From assembly GCF_030547075.1 (NCBI RefSeq), contig NZ_JAUOQH010000007.1, forward strand, positions 62,001 through 126,000: 64,000 nt of DNA, given 5' to 3'. Positions 17,528 to 28,638 of the stretch are shown here, one piece after another. Each line of letters starts with the position of its first letter. The first letter of the stretch is position 1. The notes beneath the pieces were generated by a model. It worked only from the letters and a program-made list of their open reading frames with translations. It did no database searches and had not been told where the DNA came from. Made by a program: the position numbers and the translations under genes. This DNA comes from Alteromonas sp. 1_MG-2023. Lineage in GTDB: Bacteria; Pseudomonadota; Gammaproteobacteria; Enterobacterales; Alteromonadaceae.

Positions 17528-20212
17528 GTGAAAGGCACAGAAATAGTTATGCTGTCATCTATTCGAACTCAGCTTATTTTGGTATTGATTGCGTTAGTCG
17601 CCCTATTGTTGTTACAAGGGTTTATCGCAAGAGAAAATCTATCTGTTTTAAGTAGCGGTATGGCGTCTTCTAGTCGTGCTGTTATCGAGGTTGGTTTGGT
17701 AAAAGAGCTCGAAAGAGATGTTATAGATCTTCAACGTAATGTATTAATTTTTAAAGAAAACGCAAGCCAGTCAGCAGTAACCCGATTTGAGAGGTTAATG
17801 CTATCAATTAATAAACGGCTAGACCAACTGGCTGATCCAAACGCCCAAATTGATGAGATAGACGAATCTTACGTATTGTCTCGTATGCGCAAGCATTTAG
17901 TTGCGTATCAGGAAAACTTCCGCCAAGTTATTGATGCTCGCTCAAGAAAAGATGATCTCATCGTTGAGGGCTCTTTGTCTGATATTTTAGCCGTTAAGAA
18001 AATATTCAACGCCGCGAACACTGAATTTAATATTAAACAAGGCACCATTGACCAACTCAATTTTCACATCGCTAATGCACAAAATGCTATTCTTCGTTAC
18101 CTAATGAAACCTGATATGGCGTTAATTTCTCAGTTCAACGAGGCATTTACTGCAGTTAGAGAGATTACGAAATCAACTCCCGAGTTTCATACCCGTATCA
18201 ATACGCATCTAGTTCAAGCCGAAACAGACATGTTCAAACTCACGCAAATTACCCAAGGGAATTTGTTTTTGGTCAATGTGGTGATGGCTGGTTCTGCCAA
18301 TGAGTTTTTGTATTTAAGCGGTGAACTTGCAAATCAAGTAACGTCGAAAACTGAATCAATCACGCAAGACACCTATGTAGTAGCCCAAGAAACTCGTCGT
18401 AATGGAGAAATATTTTCGTTTGTGGCCATCCTTCTTGCCATTGCTGCAGCAATATTTACTGCGTTTCGAATTCTCGGGCCCATTAAAACCATTACTCAAG
18501 TGTTTAATCGACTTTCTGAAGGTCAAAATATTTCCAGAATTCCTGGGCATAATCGCAATGATGAAATTGGTAATCTTGCGAGATCTGCCCATGTATTTAG
18601 CGATAAGAACAAGCAGACTGAAAGTTTGTTATTAGAGGCTCGCGGGCTTAATGGCCGCTTGGAATCTCTTAACAAAGAACTCACCGACAGCAAAATAAAA
18701 GCGGAACGAGCCACCGCATCGAAAAGTATCTTTTTGGCAAACATGAGCCATGAAATACGTACCCCTATGAACGGTATTATTGGCTTAGTTGAATTAGCAC
18801 AGCAGCATCAGGTGCCGGATATTGTAAGAGGATATTTGGACAAAGCGGCCTACTCTAGCCAGATATTAATGAGTGTTATCAATGATATTTTAGATTTCTC
18901 CAAAATTGAAGCAGGTAAACTTAAAATTGAAGAAGTCAGCTTTTCTTTGCACTCGCTTTTCGACAACTTAATTGCAGTAATAGCCCTTCGGGCTAAAGAA
19001 AAGAACTTAGCGGTTCGTTTTATTGTTTCGCCCTCAATACCGCCCCAAGTTATTGGCGACCCATTACGTATTGCTCAAATAATAATGAACATTGGCAGTA
19101 ATGCGGTGAAATTTACTGAGCAAGGGCATATCAGTATTCACTTTGATGGTAGCGTAAACGACAAAGGCAATTTGCTTTCCCTAACAATGAGCATTCAAGA
19201 TTCAGGGATAGGTATGAACGACCAACAACTTGCCCGAATTTTTAACCCCTTCACGCAAGCGGATGACGCCACAAATCGTAAATACGGTGGCACAGGCTTA
19301 GGGTTAGCCATCGTAAAACAATTAACCGACTTAATGCGCGGTACTTTGTCTGCTACATCAGAAGCAGGTAAAGGAAGTACATTTACTATCTCACTACCTC
19401 TTCGTGTTTTTGAGAACCAACCAGGCATATTCGACCTAACACCACAGCTGCCAACGTCAAGTGTGTACCTTACTTCTTCGCCCCTGCTTCCTGAAACTTA
19501 TCAAACGATTATTCAAATAAGTCACGACAATATAATGGGTATTAGTGACGCGAAAACGTTAGAAACTTTACCGAAGCACCTTATTGTAGATATTCCTAAC
19601 TTTACGACGTTTAAAGAGAATATTGGTTGGCTTCACGAGTTAACAGAACAAGAAGTACATGTCGGCTTGATTATGGATACGGTAGGTAGCGCGTTACACG
19701 ACAAGTACACCAACTTTTGGAAGGGCCCGCTAATTATGCATCCTTTCACTCCTGCTCAATTTGAGCAATTCATGTCACAGTTGGTAAGCGAAGCATCACC
19801 TCAAGCAATTTTTGAACGTAAAGATAGTAGCGACGATATCAATTTAGAAGGCCATATATTACTGGTAGAAGATAACAATATTAACCAAGTGGTAACGGGT
19901 GAAATGCTCAAAACATTGGGGCTTACGTTTGATATCGCTGAAGATGGCAATCAGGCGATGCGAAAGATTGAAAACGCGCCGCATTACGACTTAGTGTTAA
20001 TGGATGTACAAATGCCGGTAATGGATGGCTATGAAGCTACCAAAGCGCTTAGAGCAGCAGGTTTCACCTCTTTGCCTATTATTGGCCTTTCAGCTAACGC
20101 CATGAAAGAAGATAAACAAAGTGCCATTGATGTAGGAATGAATGATTATCTAACTAAGCCCATTAAGCGTAAAGCACTTGTTGATATGTTAAAGCGCTAT
20201 TTATATAGCTAA
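17528..20212 (+). CDS. TorS-like hybrid sensor histidine kinase
   Basis: An 894-residue inner-membrane hybrid kinase. TM1 spans about 16-33, followed by a long helical periplasmic sensor (about 34-295), TM2 (about 296-315, FVAILLAIAAAIFTAF) and HAMP (about 316-370). HisKA has the phosphoacceptor His408 in NMSHEIRTPMNG. HATPase has DSGIGMND and GGTGLGLAIV. A degenerate receiver-like stretch (about 640-755) precedes a C-terminal receiver with Asp826 in LVLMDVQMPVMDGYEAT. Unlike TorS there is no Hpt domain. The start may instead be the ATG at 17549. It is coupled to the binding-protein gene upstream, and no response regulator gene follows. Confidence 0.85.
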   Translation: MKGTEIVMLSSIRTQLILVLIALVALLLLQGFIARENLSVLSSGMASSSRAVIEVGLVKELERDVIDLQRNVLIFKENASQSAVTRFERLMLSINKRLDQLADPNAQIDEIDESYVLSRMRKHLVAYQENFRQVIDARSRKDDLIVEGSLSDILAVKKIFNAANTEFNIKQGTIDQLNFHIANAQNAILRYLMKPDMALISQFNEAFTAVREITKSTPEFHTRINTHLVQAETDMFKLTQITQGNLFLVNVVMAGSANEFLYLSGELANQVTSKTESITQDTYVVAQETRRNGEIFSFVAILLAIAAAIFTAFRILGPIKTITQVFNRLSEGQNISRIPGHNRNDEIGNLARSAHVFSDKNKQTESLLLEARGLNGRLESLNKELTDSKIKAERATASKSIFLANMSHEIRTPMNGIIGLVELAQQHQVPDIVRGYLDKAAYSSQILMSVINDILDFSKIEAGKLKIEEVSFSLHSLFDNLIAVIALRAKEKNLAVRFIVSPSIPPQVIGDPLRIAQIIMNIGSNAVKFTEQGHISIHFDGSVNDKGNLLSLTMSIQDSGIGMNDQQLARIFNPFTQADDATNRKYGGTGLGLAIVKQLTDLMRGTLSATSEAGKGSTFTISLPLRVFENQPGIFDLTPQLPTSSVYLTSSPLLPETYQTIIQISHDNIMGISDAKTLETLPKHLIVDIPNFTTFKENIGWLHELTEQEVHVGLIMDTVGSALHDKYTNFWKGPLIMHPFTPAQFEQFMSQLVSEASPQAIFERKDSSDDINLEGHILLVEDNNINQVVTGEMLKTLGLTFDIAEDGNQAMRKIENAPHYDLVLMDVQMPVMDGYEATKALRAAGFTSLPIIGLSANAMKEDKQSAIDVGMNDYLTKPIKRKALVDMLKRYLYS

Positions 20213-20327
20213 GGAGAATTAGCCTTTAAGTCAGCCTTTAGGCCGCTCCCCTATTCCAGCTTGTACACAAACTCTTTCGACAGCTTCAGAAGACCTGCTA
20301 GTACGCGTAGCCGGTTTGACCCTGTCA

Positions 20328-20365
20328 TAAAAAAGGGTTGTCTTTCGACAACCCTATTATCTTTT
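20328..20365. terminator. Bidirectional terminator between the hybrid kinase and valS
   Basis: Stem AGGGTTGTC (20334-20342) / GACAACCCT (20347-20355) with a TTTC loop. An A run on the left serves the leftward valS transcript, and a T-rich stretch on the right (ATTATCTTTTTT) serves the rightward kinase transcript. Confidence 0.85.
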
Positions 20366-20446
20366 TTACTTAACTAAAGCTCATTGCCTATAAACCAATA
20401 CTACAATACTGCGGCTATAGCGTGGCTATAAGGTGTTCGTAAAACA

Positions 20447-23221
20447 CTATAACGCAGCAATCGTCTCGTACTGTTCTTTGAGCTTTTCGAGCTGCTTCTC
20501 GCCTTCTTCCAGCTTAGCACGCTCTTTCTCAATTACGGCGTCTGGGGCGTTACTTACAAACTTCTCGTTACCCAGCTTTCCACGTGTACGTGAAACGTCT
20601 TTATCCACTTTATCCATGGCCTTAGTGATACGAGCAAGCTCGGCATCTTTGTCAATAAGACCCGCCATTGGAATAAGAATTTCCATTTCACCCACCAACG
20701 CCGTAGCACTCGCAGGCGCTTCTTCACCGTCTTTGAGGATGGTTACTGTTTCAAGCTTAGATAACTTGTCTAAGAAGGCCTTAGCAGCATCTAAACGGCG
20801 GCTATCTTCAGCACTTACGTTTTTGAGTAAGGCATTAAGCGGTTTATTCGGAGAAATATCCATTTCGCCGCGAATATTACGAATACCCACGATGAACTTC
20901 TTCACCCACTCAATATCGGCAAGCACTTGCTCATCTTGCTTAGCGGCATCTTGTACTGGGAATGCTTGCACCATAATGCTGGCATTCTCTTCAACCTGTA
21001 GCGCACTTAATGGTACAACACGCTGCCAAATAGTATCGGTAATAAACGGCATTAACGGGTGCAACAAACGTAGCAAGTTTTCTAGTACGTTAATTAACGT
21101 ATGACGTGTACCACGCTTCTCGGCTTCACTGCTAGCTTCATTGCTAAGCACAGGTTTCGTAAGCTCCAAGTACCAATCGCAGAACTGGTTCCAAGTAAAC
21201 TCATAAACAATATGCGCAGCAATGTCGAAACGGTAGTCTTCTAACGCTTTTTCAAACTCAACAAGGGTTTGTTGGAACTTAGCCCAAATCCAGCGATCAG
21301 CAATACTTAATACCATTTCGCCGCCATCACGGCCTGTATCATGCTCTTCGGCATTCATCAGTACAAAACGTGATGCATTCCAAATCTTGTTGCAGAAGTT
21401 ACGATAACCTTCAACCCGCGCCATATCAAAGTTGATATCACGGCTGGTTGACGCCATGGCAGCAAAAGTAAAACGAAGTGCATCTGTACCGTAAGCATGA
21501 ATACCATCTGGGAATTGCTTACGAGTGCGCTTCTCAATCTTTTCAGCTAGCTTTGGCTGCATCATGCCTGAGGTGCGTTTTTTCACTAGCGTTTCAAGGT
21601 CAATACCGTCAATAAGGTCGATAGGGTCAAGTACGTTCCCTTTTGACTTAGACATTTTATCGCCGTTCTCATCTCGGATAAGACCAGTAATATAAATATC
21701 CTTAAACGGAATTTGGCCTGTGAACTTCTTCGTCATCATGATCATTCTGGCTACCCAGAAGAAAATGATATCGAAGCCGGTTACCAATACCGATGAAGGC
21801 AAGAAGGTTTCTAGTTCAGGCGTTTTTTCAGGCCAGCCCATGGTCGCGAACGGCCATAATGCAGATGAGAACCACGTATCAAGTACATCGTCATCTTGGC
21901 GAAGGGCAATGTCGTCGCCCAAGCTGTTTTTAGCGCGAACTTCTGCTTCAGTACGACCCACGTAAATCTTTCCGCTGTCGTCGTACCATGCAGGAATGCG
22001 GTGTCCCCACCACAACTGACGAGAAATACACCAATCTTGAATGTTGTGCATCCACTGGTAATAGGTTTTGTTCCAGTTTTCTGGCACAAAACGAATCTCG
22101 CCGCTTTCTACTGCTTCAATAGCAGGCTTGGCCAGTGATTCAACCGCCACGTACCATTGGTCGGTAAGGTAAGGCTCAATAACCGCACCAGTTCTGTCGC
22201 CACGAGGCACTTTAAGCTTATGCGGTTCAATCTTAACTAATGCGCCTTGGGCGTCTAAGTCGGCCACAATTTGCTTACGTGCGTCGAAACGGTCTAGGCC
22301 GCGATAAGCTTCTGGCGACTCATCATTAATTTTGGCATCGTCAGTTAAGATATTGATCATTGGTAGGCTGTGGCGCTTACCCATATCGTAATCGTTAAAG
22401 TCGTGAGCTGGCGTAATTTTAACGCAGCCTGTACCGAACTCTTGATCTACATAGTCATCGGCAATAACAGGAATTAAACGGCCCGTAATAGGCAGTTTAA
22501 TGTCTTTACCAATGTAAGCTTGATAGCGTTCGTCATCAGGGTGCACCGCAACGGCGGTATCACCTAGCATGGTTTCTGGGCGTGTTGTGGCTACGACTAA
22601 CTCACCGCTGCCATCAGCAAGTGGGTAGCGCATGTGCCACATGTGGCCATCTTCTTCTTCGTTTAGTACTTCTAAGTCTGATACTGCGGTGTGCAGTACC
22701 GGATCCCAGTTAACCAAACGCTTGCCGCGATAAATTAGGCCTTCTTCGTGAAGCTTTACGAAAGTTTCGGTTACCGCATCAGACAACTTGTCGTCCATGG
22801 TAAACACTTCACGAGACCAATCAGGTGATGTCCCTAAACGGCGCATTTGCCCCGTAATGGTTCCACCACTGTGCTCTTTCCATTCCCAGACTTTTTTGAT
22901 GAAGTCTTCACGACCTAAATCATGACGGGTCTTACCTTCTGCATTTAATTGGCGTTCTACCACCATTTGGGTAGCGATACCCGCGTGGTCGGTACCCACT
23001 TGCCATAAGGTGTTGTCACCCTTCATACGGCGATAGCGGGTTAAGGCATCCATAATGGTTTGTTGAAAACCGTGCCCCATGTGAAGGCTACCGGTAACAT
23101 TCGGCGGTGGAAGCAAAATACAATACGGATCGCCGCTGCCCGATGCTTTAAAAAGGCCCGAATTTTCCCATTTTTCATAGCATTGCTGCTCAATGGACTG
23201 TGGTTCGAAGGTTTTATCCAT
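20447..23221 (-). CDS. valS: Valyl-tRNA synthetase
   Basis: A 924-residue class I synthetase charging tRNA-Val. [17 protein letters not shown] (about 38-54) is the HIGH signature, and [14 protein letters not shown] is the KMSKS loop. The CP1 editing domain contains [17 protein letters not shown]. The C-terminal coiled coil [20 protein letters not shown] and following helices are the ValRS-type tRNA-binding arm. It is slightly shorter than E. coli ValS (951). It is the last gene of the pepA-holC-valS unit, 39 bases after holC. Confidence 0.98.
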   Translation of the reverse strand: MDKTFEPQSIEQQCYEKWENSGLFKASGSGDPYCILLPPPNVTGSLHMGHGFQQTIMDALTRYRRMKGDNTLWQVGTDHAGIATQMVVERQLNAEGKTRHDLGREDFIKKVWEWKEHSGGTITGQMRRLGTSPDWSREVFTMDDKLSDAVTETFVKLHEEGLIYRGKRLVNWDPVLHTAVSDLEVLNEEEDGHMWHMRYPLADGSGELVVATTRPETMLGDTAVAVHPDDERYQAYIGKDIKLPITGRLIPVIADDYVDQEFGTGCVKITPAHDFNDYDMGKRHSLPMINILTDDAKINDESPEAYRGLDRFDARKQIVADLDAQGALVKIEPHKLKVPRGDRTGAVIEPYLTDQWYVAVESLAKPAIEAVESGEIRFVPENWNKTYYQWMHNIQDWCISRQLWWGHRIPAWYDDSGKIYVGRTEAEVRAKNSLGDDIALRQDDDVLDTWFSSALWPFATMGWPEKTPELETFLPSSVLVTGFDIIFFWVARMIMMTKKFTGQIPFKDIYITGLIRDENGDKMSKSKGNVLDPIDLIDGIDLETLVKKRTSGMMQPKLAEKIEKRTRKQFPDGIHAYGTDALRFTFAAMASTSRDINFDMARVEGYRNFCNKIWNASRFVLMNAEEHDTGRDGGEMVLSIADRWIWAKFQQTLVEFEKALEDYRFDIAAHIVYEFTWNQFCDWYLELTKPVLSNEASSEAEKRGTRHTLINVLENLLRLLHPLMPFITDTIWQRVVPLSALQVEENASIMVQAFPVQDAAKQDEQVLADIEWVKKFIVGIRNIRGEMDISPNKPLNALLKNVSAEDSRRLDAAKAFLDKLSKLETVTILKDGEEAPASATALVGEMEILIPMAGLIDKDAELARITKAMDKVDKDVSRTRGKLGNEKFVSNAPDAVIEKERAKLEEGEKQLEKLKEQYETIAAL

Positions 23222-23260
23222 TACTTACTCTCGTTGTGAAGCCCGATTCTGATATGATCA

Positions 23261-23686
23261 CTACGCAGTTTTCTTAAACTGCATGTTACATCCGGCTTGC
23301 TGGTAGTTCTTATATCGCACCCGCGCAGCCTGTTTGGCTTCGTCATCTACGGGAACAAAATCGATAATTTGGCGATGTTGATTTGGCGAAGGCACCATGC
23401 CCGAACCAACATTAACCACCATTTGACGGCGGGCAACCTGCTCGGGTTGCCAACATATTTCCACCGGCGTGCCGCTTTGTGGCCCTTCACCATATAGGTT
23501 GTGAGGAACAAAGCGATTGGCCGGCAGTTGCCATAAAAATTCATCAACTTCTTCGGCTTGCTTTTGCGTATCGCATAACACGCTTATCTTTTGCTTGTTC
23601 GCAAAAGCATCTGCAATAAGTTCGCTCGCACGAGACGCCACACTCGTGTCGCCTGCGCTCAGTTGATAAAACACGACTTGAGGCAT
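23261..23686 (-). CDS. holC: DNA polymerase III chi subunit
   Basis: A 141-residue protein of the clamp-loader chi subunit family, which links the replisome to SSB. Recognisable blocks are VVFYQLSAGDTS at the start, LCDTQKQAEEVDEFLWQ, and a C-terminal IDFVPVDDEAKQAARVRYKNYQQAG that matches HolC. Length is close to E. coli chi (147). It lies six bases after pepA, with GAGGA overlapping the pepA stop region, and 39 bases before valS. The pepA-holC-valS order is conserved in gammaproteobacteria. Confidence 0.95.
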   Translation of the reverse strand: MPQVVFYQLSAGDTSVASRASELIADAFANKQKISVLCDTQKQAEEVDEFLWQLPANRFVPHNLYGEGPQSGTPVEICWQPEQVARRQMVVNVGSGMVPSPNQHRQIIDFVPVDDEAKQAARVRYKNYQQAGCNMQFKKTA

Positions 23687-23692
23687 CGTGCG

Positions 23693-25198
23693 TTAGTCCT
23701 CTAACTTGGTGCCAGCGCGGTTCATTAAGAACTGCGATAACATAGGAACAGGTCGCCCTGTTGCACCTTTGTTCTTGCCACTGCGCCATGCAGTACCGGC
23801 AATATCTAAGTGTGCCCAGTTATATTTCTTGGTGAAACGAGACAAGAAACACGCCGCGGTAATACTGCCTGCCGGACGACCACCTAAGTTAGTCATATCA
23901 GCAAACGGGCTTTCAAGCTGTTCTTGGTAATCATCCCACACGGGTAAACGCCATGCGCGATCTGAACTTTGCTCAGAGGCATTTAGCAGTTCATGGGCAA
24001 GCGGGTTGTGCGTGCTCATTACGCCAGTTGCATGGTGGCCAAGCGCAATAATGACTGCACCGGTTAGGGTAGCCACGTCAATCACTAACTCAGGCTCGTA
24101 GCGCTCAACGTAAGTTAACGCATCACACAGTACCAAGCGCCCTTCTGCATCTGTATTTAATACTTCAACAGTTTGCCCTGACATGGTGGTTAGAATATCG
24201 CCTGGACGATATGCAGTACCATCTGGCATGTTTTCACAGCCGGCTAATACACCAATTATGTTTATGGGCAAGTTTAGCGCTGCAATAGTGTGCATGGTAC
24301 CTAGCACACCTGCTGCACCGCCCATGTCGTATTTCATTTCATCCATGGCTTCGCCAGGTTTAATCGAAATACCACCTGAGTCGAAGGTAAGCCCTTTACC
24401 CACCAGCACAATTGGCGCTTGATCGGCTGGACCGCCACGGTGATGCATAATACTCATCATGCTTTCGTTTGCAGAACCACGGCCCACAGCTAGATAAGCT
24501 TGCATGCCTAATTCAGCCATTTGGGTTTCATCCACTACTTCAGCACTTATGCTTTCGTACTGGCTGGCTAATGACTGCGCTTGCTCCCACAAATAAGCAG
24601 GGTTACAGATATTCGGCGGCATGTTAGCCACATCTTTGGTTACTTTCGCGCCGCGAGAAATGGCTAGCCCGTGTTCTACCGCACGCTCACCCACGGTGAG
24701 TTCGCGGCGTGTAGGTACGTTAAATACAATTTTACGTAACGGACGACGTGGCTCACCTTTCTTGGTTTTAAGTTGCAAGAAGGTATACAAAGAATCTTCG
24801 GTTGCTTCTACGGCCTGACGCACTTTCCAATATGTGTCGCGCCCCTTAACGTGTAATTCCGTTAAGAAACACACCGCTTCCATCGAGCCCGTTTCGTTTA
24901 GGGTAGTAATGGTTTTGGCAATAATTTGCTTGTATTGGCGCTCATCAAGTTCGCGCTCTTTTCCGCAACCTACTAATAATACGCGCTCACTCAGTACATT
25001 CGGTACATGGTGCAGCAATAGCATTTGCCCGGCTTTACCTTCTAGGTCGCCGCGGCGTAATAAGTTGCTAATATAGCCTTCACTGATTTCGTCTAGTTGT
25101 TCAGCCACCGCGGTAAGGCGGCGCGGCTCGAAGACCCCGACAACAATACAGGCACTGCGTTGTTTTTCCGGACTGCCACTTTTTACACTAAACTCCAC
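23693..25198 (-). CDS. pepA: Leucyl aminopeptidase PepA
   Basis: A 501-residue M17 metallo-aminopeptidase. I place the start at the GTG at 25198 rather than the upstream ATG at 25249: GAGGTGA stands at ideal distance and the protein then begins [16 protein letters not shown] exactly as E. coli PepA does. Catalytic and metal residues lie in [16 protein letters not shown] and [18 protein letters not shown]. In E. coli the protein also binds DNA (XerC/D accessory factor, carAB regulation). It heads the pepA-holC-valS unit and is divergent from lptF; the shared intergenic region is about 260 bases. Confidence 0.96.
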   Translation of the reverse strand: MEFSVKSGSPEKQRSACIVVGVFEPRRLTAVAEQLDEISEGYISNLLRRGDLEGKAGQMLLLHHVPNVLSERVLLVGCGKERELDERQYKQIIAKTITTLNETGSMEAVCFLTELHVKGRDTYWKVRQAVEATEDSLYTFLQLKTKKGEPRRPLRKIVFNVPTRRELTVGERAVEHGLAISRGAKVTKDVANMPPNICNPAYLWEQAQSLASQYESISAEVVDETQMAELGMQAYLAVGRGSANESMMSIMHHRGGPADQAPIVLVGKGLTFDSGGISIKPGEAMDEMKYDMGGAAGVLGTMHTIAALNLPINIIGVLAGCENMPDGTAYRPGDILTTMSGQTVEVLNTDAEGRLVLCDALTYVERYEPELVIDVATLTGAVIIALGHHATGVMSTHNPLAHELLNASEQSSDRAWRLPVWDDYQEQLESPFADMTNLGGRPAGSITAACFLSRFTKKYNWAHLDIAGTAWRSGKNKGATGRPVPMLSQFLMNRAGTKLED

Positions 25199-25459
25199 GA
25201 TATCACCTCGTTTTTCGTCGTTTAAGATTTGCATGCTGACTAAATTCACATAACGTTTCGCGCTGCTTTATGTTTTAATACGCAGCCATACTTGCATGCT
25301 AGCTGCGAATGACGCAATGTTGACGTAAATTATGTCAAATTTGCTTCGCCACACCATGCAATTAATTTTATGATTGCAGGCAAAACTTGTAAAAACGGTA
25401 AGTTTACTCAAAATTGTGGTTTCTTTCACTAAAATTCCAAAGTTTCCGGTAGGACTGAG

Positions 25460-26560
25460 ATGTTGATATTCCGCTATTTGCTTAAGGAAACCCTTAAGTC
25501 TCAGTTAGCCATATTCTTCATTCTAATGGCGATATTTGTCACCCTTAGATTTGTACGCGTGCTTGGTGATGCCTCAGACGGCGATATACCAGCAGGGCTA
25601 GTACTTGGCTTTCTTGGGCTATACGCCCCTATTCTCGCATCACTCGTGCTGCCTATCAGTGCTTATTTAGGCATTATGCTTGCCCATGGGCGGCTGTATG
25701 TAGACAGCGAAATGACCGTCATGCGCGCATGCGGTATCAGTGAGTGGTACATCACCCGGGTGATGTTGTTCTTATCTGTACTCATTATGATAGTAACGGG
25801 GGCTATTACCCTCTATTTTGCGCCTATGGCGGCTGAAAACGAATACCAACTCAGGGAAAAAGCCCGTAATGAGGCTGGCCTTTCTGCCATTATCCCTGGT
25901 CGTTTCCAACAAACCGGTAATGCAAAAGCCGTTATTTTTGTTCACGACATTGATACCGAAGACCAATTACGCCGCGTGTTTTTATCGCAAAATAACTCTG
26001 AGAACGGTGAAAACCAAGTTCAGGTGGTATACGCGCAAACAGGGCAAGTGGCCAGCAACCCAGACGGCACCCGAAACTTGGTGTTAAAACAAGGGGTGCA
26101 GTACGAAGGTCAGCAGTCGCAAAAAAGCTATCGAAAGGTAGAATTCGATGAATACCAAATTCAAATAGCGGATAAGCCAGCAGAGGAAGCAAGGCGTAAA
26201 GTAAGCGTATTGCCTACTACTGAATTATGGGGTGATGAATCGATAGAGGCCCGTGCAGAGTTACAATGGCGTATTGCCATTCCGCTTTCACTGCCCTTCT
26301 TGATTCTAATTGCCGTGCCCTTGAGTGCTGTAGATCCGCGCCAAGGCCGATTTGGAAAAATGTTCCCCGCTATACTGCTCTATCTTGGTTACTTTTTATT
26401 GCTATTAGCCAGTAGACGGGTACTCGAAGATGGCAAAATACCGCCTCAACTTGGGCTGTGGTGGGTGCATACCATCATGCTATTTATTGGGGTTGCGCTC
26501 ATTGTGCGAGACAGAAAAACAGGCACCCAATTTAGGGCCTGGATATTGGGGAAAAAATAG
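25460..26560 (+). CDS. lptF: LPS export ABC transporter permease LptF
   Basis: A 366-residue inner-membrane protein, half of the LptFG channel that extracts LPS for transport to LptC. Six membrane segments flank a periplasmic beta-jellyroll (about 130-260). It begins MLIFRYLLKETLKSQLAIFF, typical of LptF, and has the conserved RIAIPLSLPFLILIAVPLS segment before the last helices. Length equals E. coli LptF (366). AGGA precedes the ATG. The stop codon abuts the lptG start. Confidence 0.95.
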   Translation: MLIFRYLLKETLKSQLAIFFILMAIFVTLRFVRVLGDASDGDIPAGLVLGFLGLYAPILASLVLPISAYLGIMLAHGRLYVDSEMTVMRACGISEWYITRVMLFLSVLIMIVTGAITLYFAPMAAENEYQLREKARNEAGLSAIIPGRFQQTGNAKAVIFVHDIDTEDQLRRVFLSQNNSENGENQVQVVYAQTGQVASNPDGTRNLVLKQGVQYEGQQSQKSYRKVEFDEYQIQIADKPAEEARRKVSVLPTTELWGDESIEARAELQWRIAIPLSLPFLILIAVPLSAVDPRQGRFGKMFPAILLYLGYFLLLLASRRVLEDGKIPPQLGLWWVHTIMLFIGVALIVRDRKTGTQFRAWILGKK

Positions 26561-27622
26561 ATGTTTAAAATCCTCGATTTATATATTGCTCGCACATTAT
26601 TAGGCACGGTAACCGTTACCTTATCGGTACTTATTGGCTTAAGCGCACTTATTAAATTCGTAGAGCAACTACGAAAAGTGGGTGAAGGCGACTACGACAT
26701 GATGGTGGCGTTCCTTTATGTGGTGCTTAGCTTACCAAGAGATTTAGAACAGTTTTTCCCTATGGCAACCCTGCTAGGTGGATTAATTGGTATGGGTGTA
26801 CTTGCCAGCAACAGTGAGCTTGTTGTTATGCAAGCAGCAGGCATGAGTAGATGGAACATTATTGTCTCTACCATGAAGTCTGCCACTATTATGATTTTAC
26901 TAGTGATGGCGGTGGGCGAATGGGTAACACCGTTCAGTGAATCTAAAGCAAAACAAATTCGCACCGAGGCTATTTCAGGGGGAAGCCTGTTTTCTTCCGA
27001 GCAACTGGTCTGGGCAAAAGATGGCGAGCACTTCGTCAGTATCGGCGAAGTGCTAAGTAGTGATTCACTAAAAGATATCAACATTTTCGATTTTAACGAC
27101 GACCTTTCGCTTGAAAGTATTACCTATGCCAAATCGGGAAATTTTGATGGCAGTCAATGGCGTTTAAGCGATGTAGACATTACCCGTTTTAGTGAAACAG
27201 CGGTAACGTTGAATAACGAAGACAGTATGCAATGGAACTCGACGTTAACCCCAGATAAGTTGGGCATTGTTGCGGTAAAACCAGAGGCGCTATCTATTTC
27301 TGGTTTGCTAGATTACGTCGGCTATTTAGCTAATAACGGACAAGATCCATCTCGCTATGAATTGGCATTATGGCGTAAAATATTGCAGCCTGTGTCGGTA
27401 GGGGTAATGCTATTAATGGCCTTGTCGTTTATCTTTGGGCCATTACGAAGCGTTACCATGGGCGCCCGGGTGATCATGGGCGTATTAACGGGCTTTGGCT
27501 TCTTTATCTTAAATGAAGTATTTGGCCCGCTTAGTTTGGTATATCAAATTCCACCGTTTTTAGGCGCTTTGCTTCCCAGCTTACTGTTTGCGGCCATCGC
27601 CGCCATCATGCTGCGGAAGTAG
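26561..27622 (+). CDS. lptG: LPS export ABC transporter permease LptG
   Basis: A 353-residue partner of LptF with the same layout: N-terminal helices, the DLEQFFPMATLLGGLIGMG block, a periplasmic jellyroll (about 125-260) and C-terminal helices with WRKILQPVSVGVMLLMAL. It begins directly after the LptF stop codon with no gap, indicating translational coupling. Length matches E. coli LptG (360). The ATPase LptB and the rest of the Lpt system are not in the window. A GCGGTTTAAACCGC palindrome follows at 27624 but has no T run. Confidence 0.95.
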   Translation: MFKILDLYIARTLLGTVTVTLSVLIGLSALIKFVEQLRKVGEGDYDMMVAFLYVVLSLPRDLEQFFPMATLLGGLIGMGVLASNSELVVMQAAGMSRWNIIVSTMKSATIMILLVMAVGEWVTPFSESKAKQIRTEAISGGSLFSSEQLVWAKDGEHFVSIGEVLSSDSLKDINIFDFNDDLSLESITYAKSGNFDGSQWRLSDVDITRFSETAVTLNNEDSMQWNSTLTPDKLGIVAVKPEALSISGLLDYVGYLANNGQDPSRYELALWRKILQPVSVGVMLLMALSFIFGPLRSVTMGARVIMGVLTGFGFFILNEVFGPLSLVYQIPPFLGALLPSLLFAAIAAIMLRK

Positions 27623-27833
27623 TGCGGTTTAAACCGCTAGTTCAAAGTATTTGGTTGAAGCAGTTGGTTTAAGATTTGGGCTTAAGGTTTTGGCTTAAGG
27701 CTCTGGTTTGAAAAAAATAAAAATTCGAATAGCCTAAGCGCTAATGTCTGAACCGCTATAGTCTTTAGTTTCTTGGGGCAAACCCGAAATACTAGGCATA
27801 TGAAAAATACTACAGGCAAAAGACACAAGCCAT

Positions 27834-27857
27834 AAAAAAAGGGAAGCACTGCTTCCC
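27834..27857 (-). terminator. Terminator of the RDD gene
   Basis: Stem GGGAAGCA / TGCTTCCC (27841-27857) with seven A on its left, which form the U run of the leftward transcript. It lies about 30 bases beyond the stop at 27886. Confidence 0.88.
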
Positions 27858-27885
27858 TTTCTTAAATCTGTAAACTGGATTTCGC

Positions 27886-28521
27886 TTACCAGCTTTTATG
27901 ATCGTTGCTTTCTTTCGTCAATTTAAGCACTTGGGTTTGCGCCAATCTATCTTGCAGTGATTGTTTGTGCTTAAAATCAAACAGTACCAACAGCGTACCT
28001 AAGCCCCCGAGTGACGCCACTAAGCGAATGAGTAATCGTGGCCATGTCATAGGCGCATCTATGGTGCTGAAAATACGTAGTCGCCATGCACGCATACCCA
28101 AGGTTTGCCCACCTCGCTTCCAAAACCATAAAAAGAAACCAACCACCCACAAACCAACCCATACCTGAATAAGTAACTTATACCCCGTAGATGCCTGAAT
28201 TAATTCAGCGGGTTGCTCATAGCCTTGCAAATCCAGTACATCATTTGAAAGCAACACAATAAGCGTCACTATTACCACCATGGCTGCACACATCCCCACC
28301 GCTACGGCAACCAATGTATCGTAAATCATGGCGGCTAAACGGCGAATAAACCCTGCGCGCTCTGAGACAGGAGTTAACTCGACAGCTTCATTTTTGGTGA
28401 GTTTTTCAATCTTATTTGCTTTTTTAGCGTTGCGTGCAGCTCGTGACGCTTTGTGATTACTTTTGTTCAAAATACTTCCGATACGGTTCAATACCGCGCT
28501 AGTGTGCCACAACGCCGACAA
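27886..28521 (-). CDS. RDD family membrane protein
   Basis: A 211-residue inner-membrane protein. A basic N-terminal region (about 1-45) precedes ERAGFIRRLAAMIYDTLVAVAVG, the RDD signature region (the Arg and Asp of the first helix are R60 and D68 approximately). Two to three further membrane segments follow, including WVGLWVVGFFLWFWKRGGQTLGMRAW, the second family motif. Transport or stress roles have been proposed for some RDD proteins, but function here is unknown. It is a single gene with its own terminator. Confidence 0.8.
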   Translation of the reverse strand: MSALWHTSAVLNRIGSILNKSNHKASRAARNAKKANKIEKLTKNEAVELTPVSERAGFIRRLAAMIYDTLVAVAVGMCAAMVVIVTLIVLLSNDVLDLQGYEQPAELIQASTGYKLLIQVWVGLWVVGFFLWFWKRGGQTLGMRAWRLRIFSTIDAPMTWPRLLIRLVASLGGLGTLLVLFDFKHKQSLQDRLAQTQVLKLTKESNDHKSW

Positions 28522-28638
28522 GGCATAAATAACCGATAGTGAAACAGAGCTAGTTTTAACACTTAGTATTGTGTATTGCTAAGCCGTACTCGATTAGAAA
28601 ACGCTTATAGGGTGAAGCGGACAAATAATATTTGTACT

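Noticed and set aside
20433-21104. Long plus-strand frame of 223 codons opposite valS.
   Set aside because: It lies wholly antisense to the strongly conserved ValS C-terminal region, is Ser-rich in the way antisense frames are, and has no ribosome site.
25199-25249. N-terminal extension of PepA from the ATG at 25249.
   Set aside because: The GTG at 25198 has a strong GAGGTGA ribosome site and yields the family's exact N-terminus.
27624-27637. GCGGTTTAAACCGC palindrome after lptG, considered as a terminator.
   Set aside because: No T run follows; the adjacent repeats of GG-TTAAG type are imperfect and without clear function.
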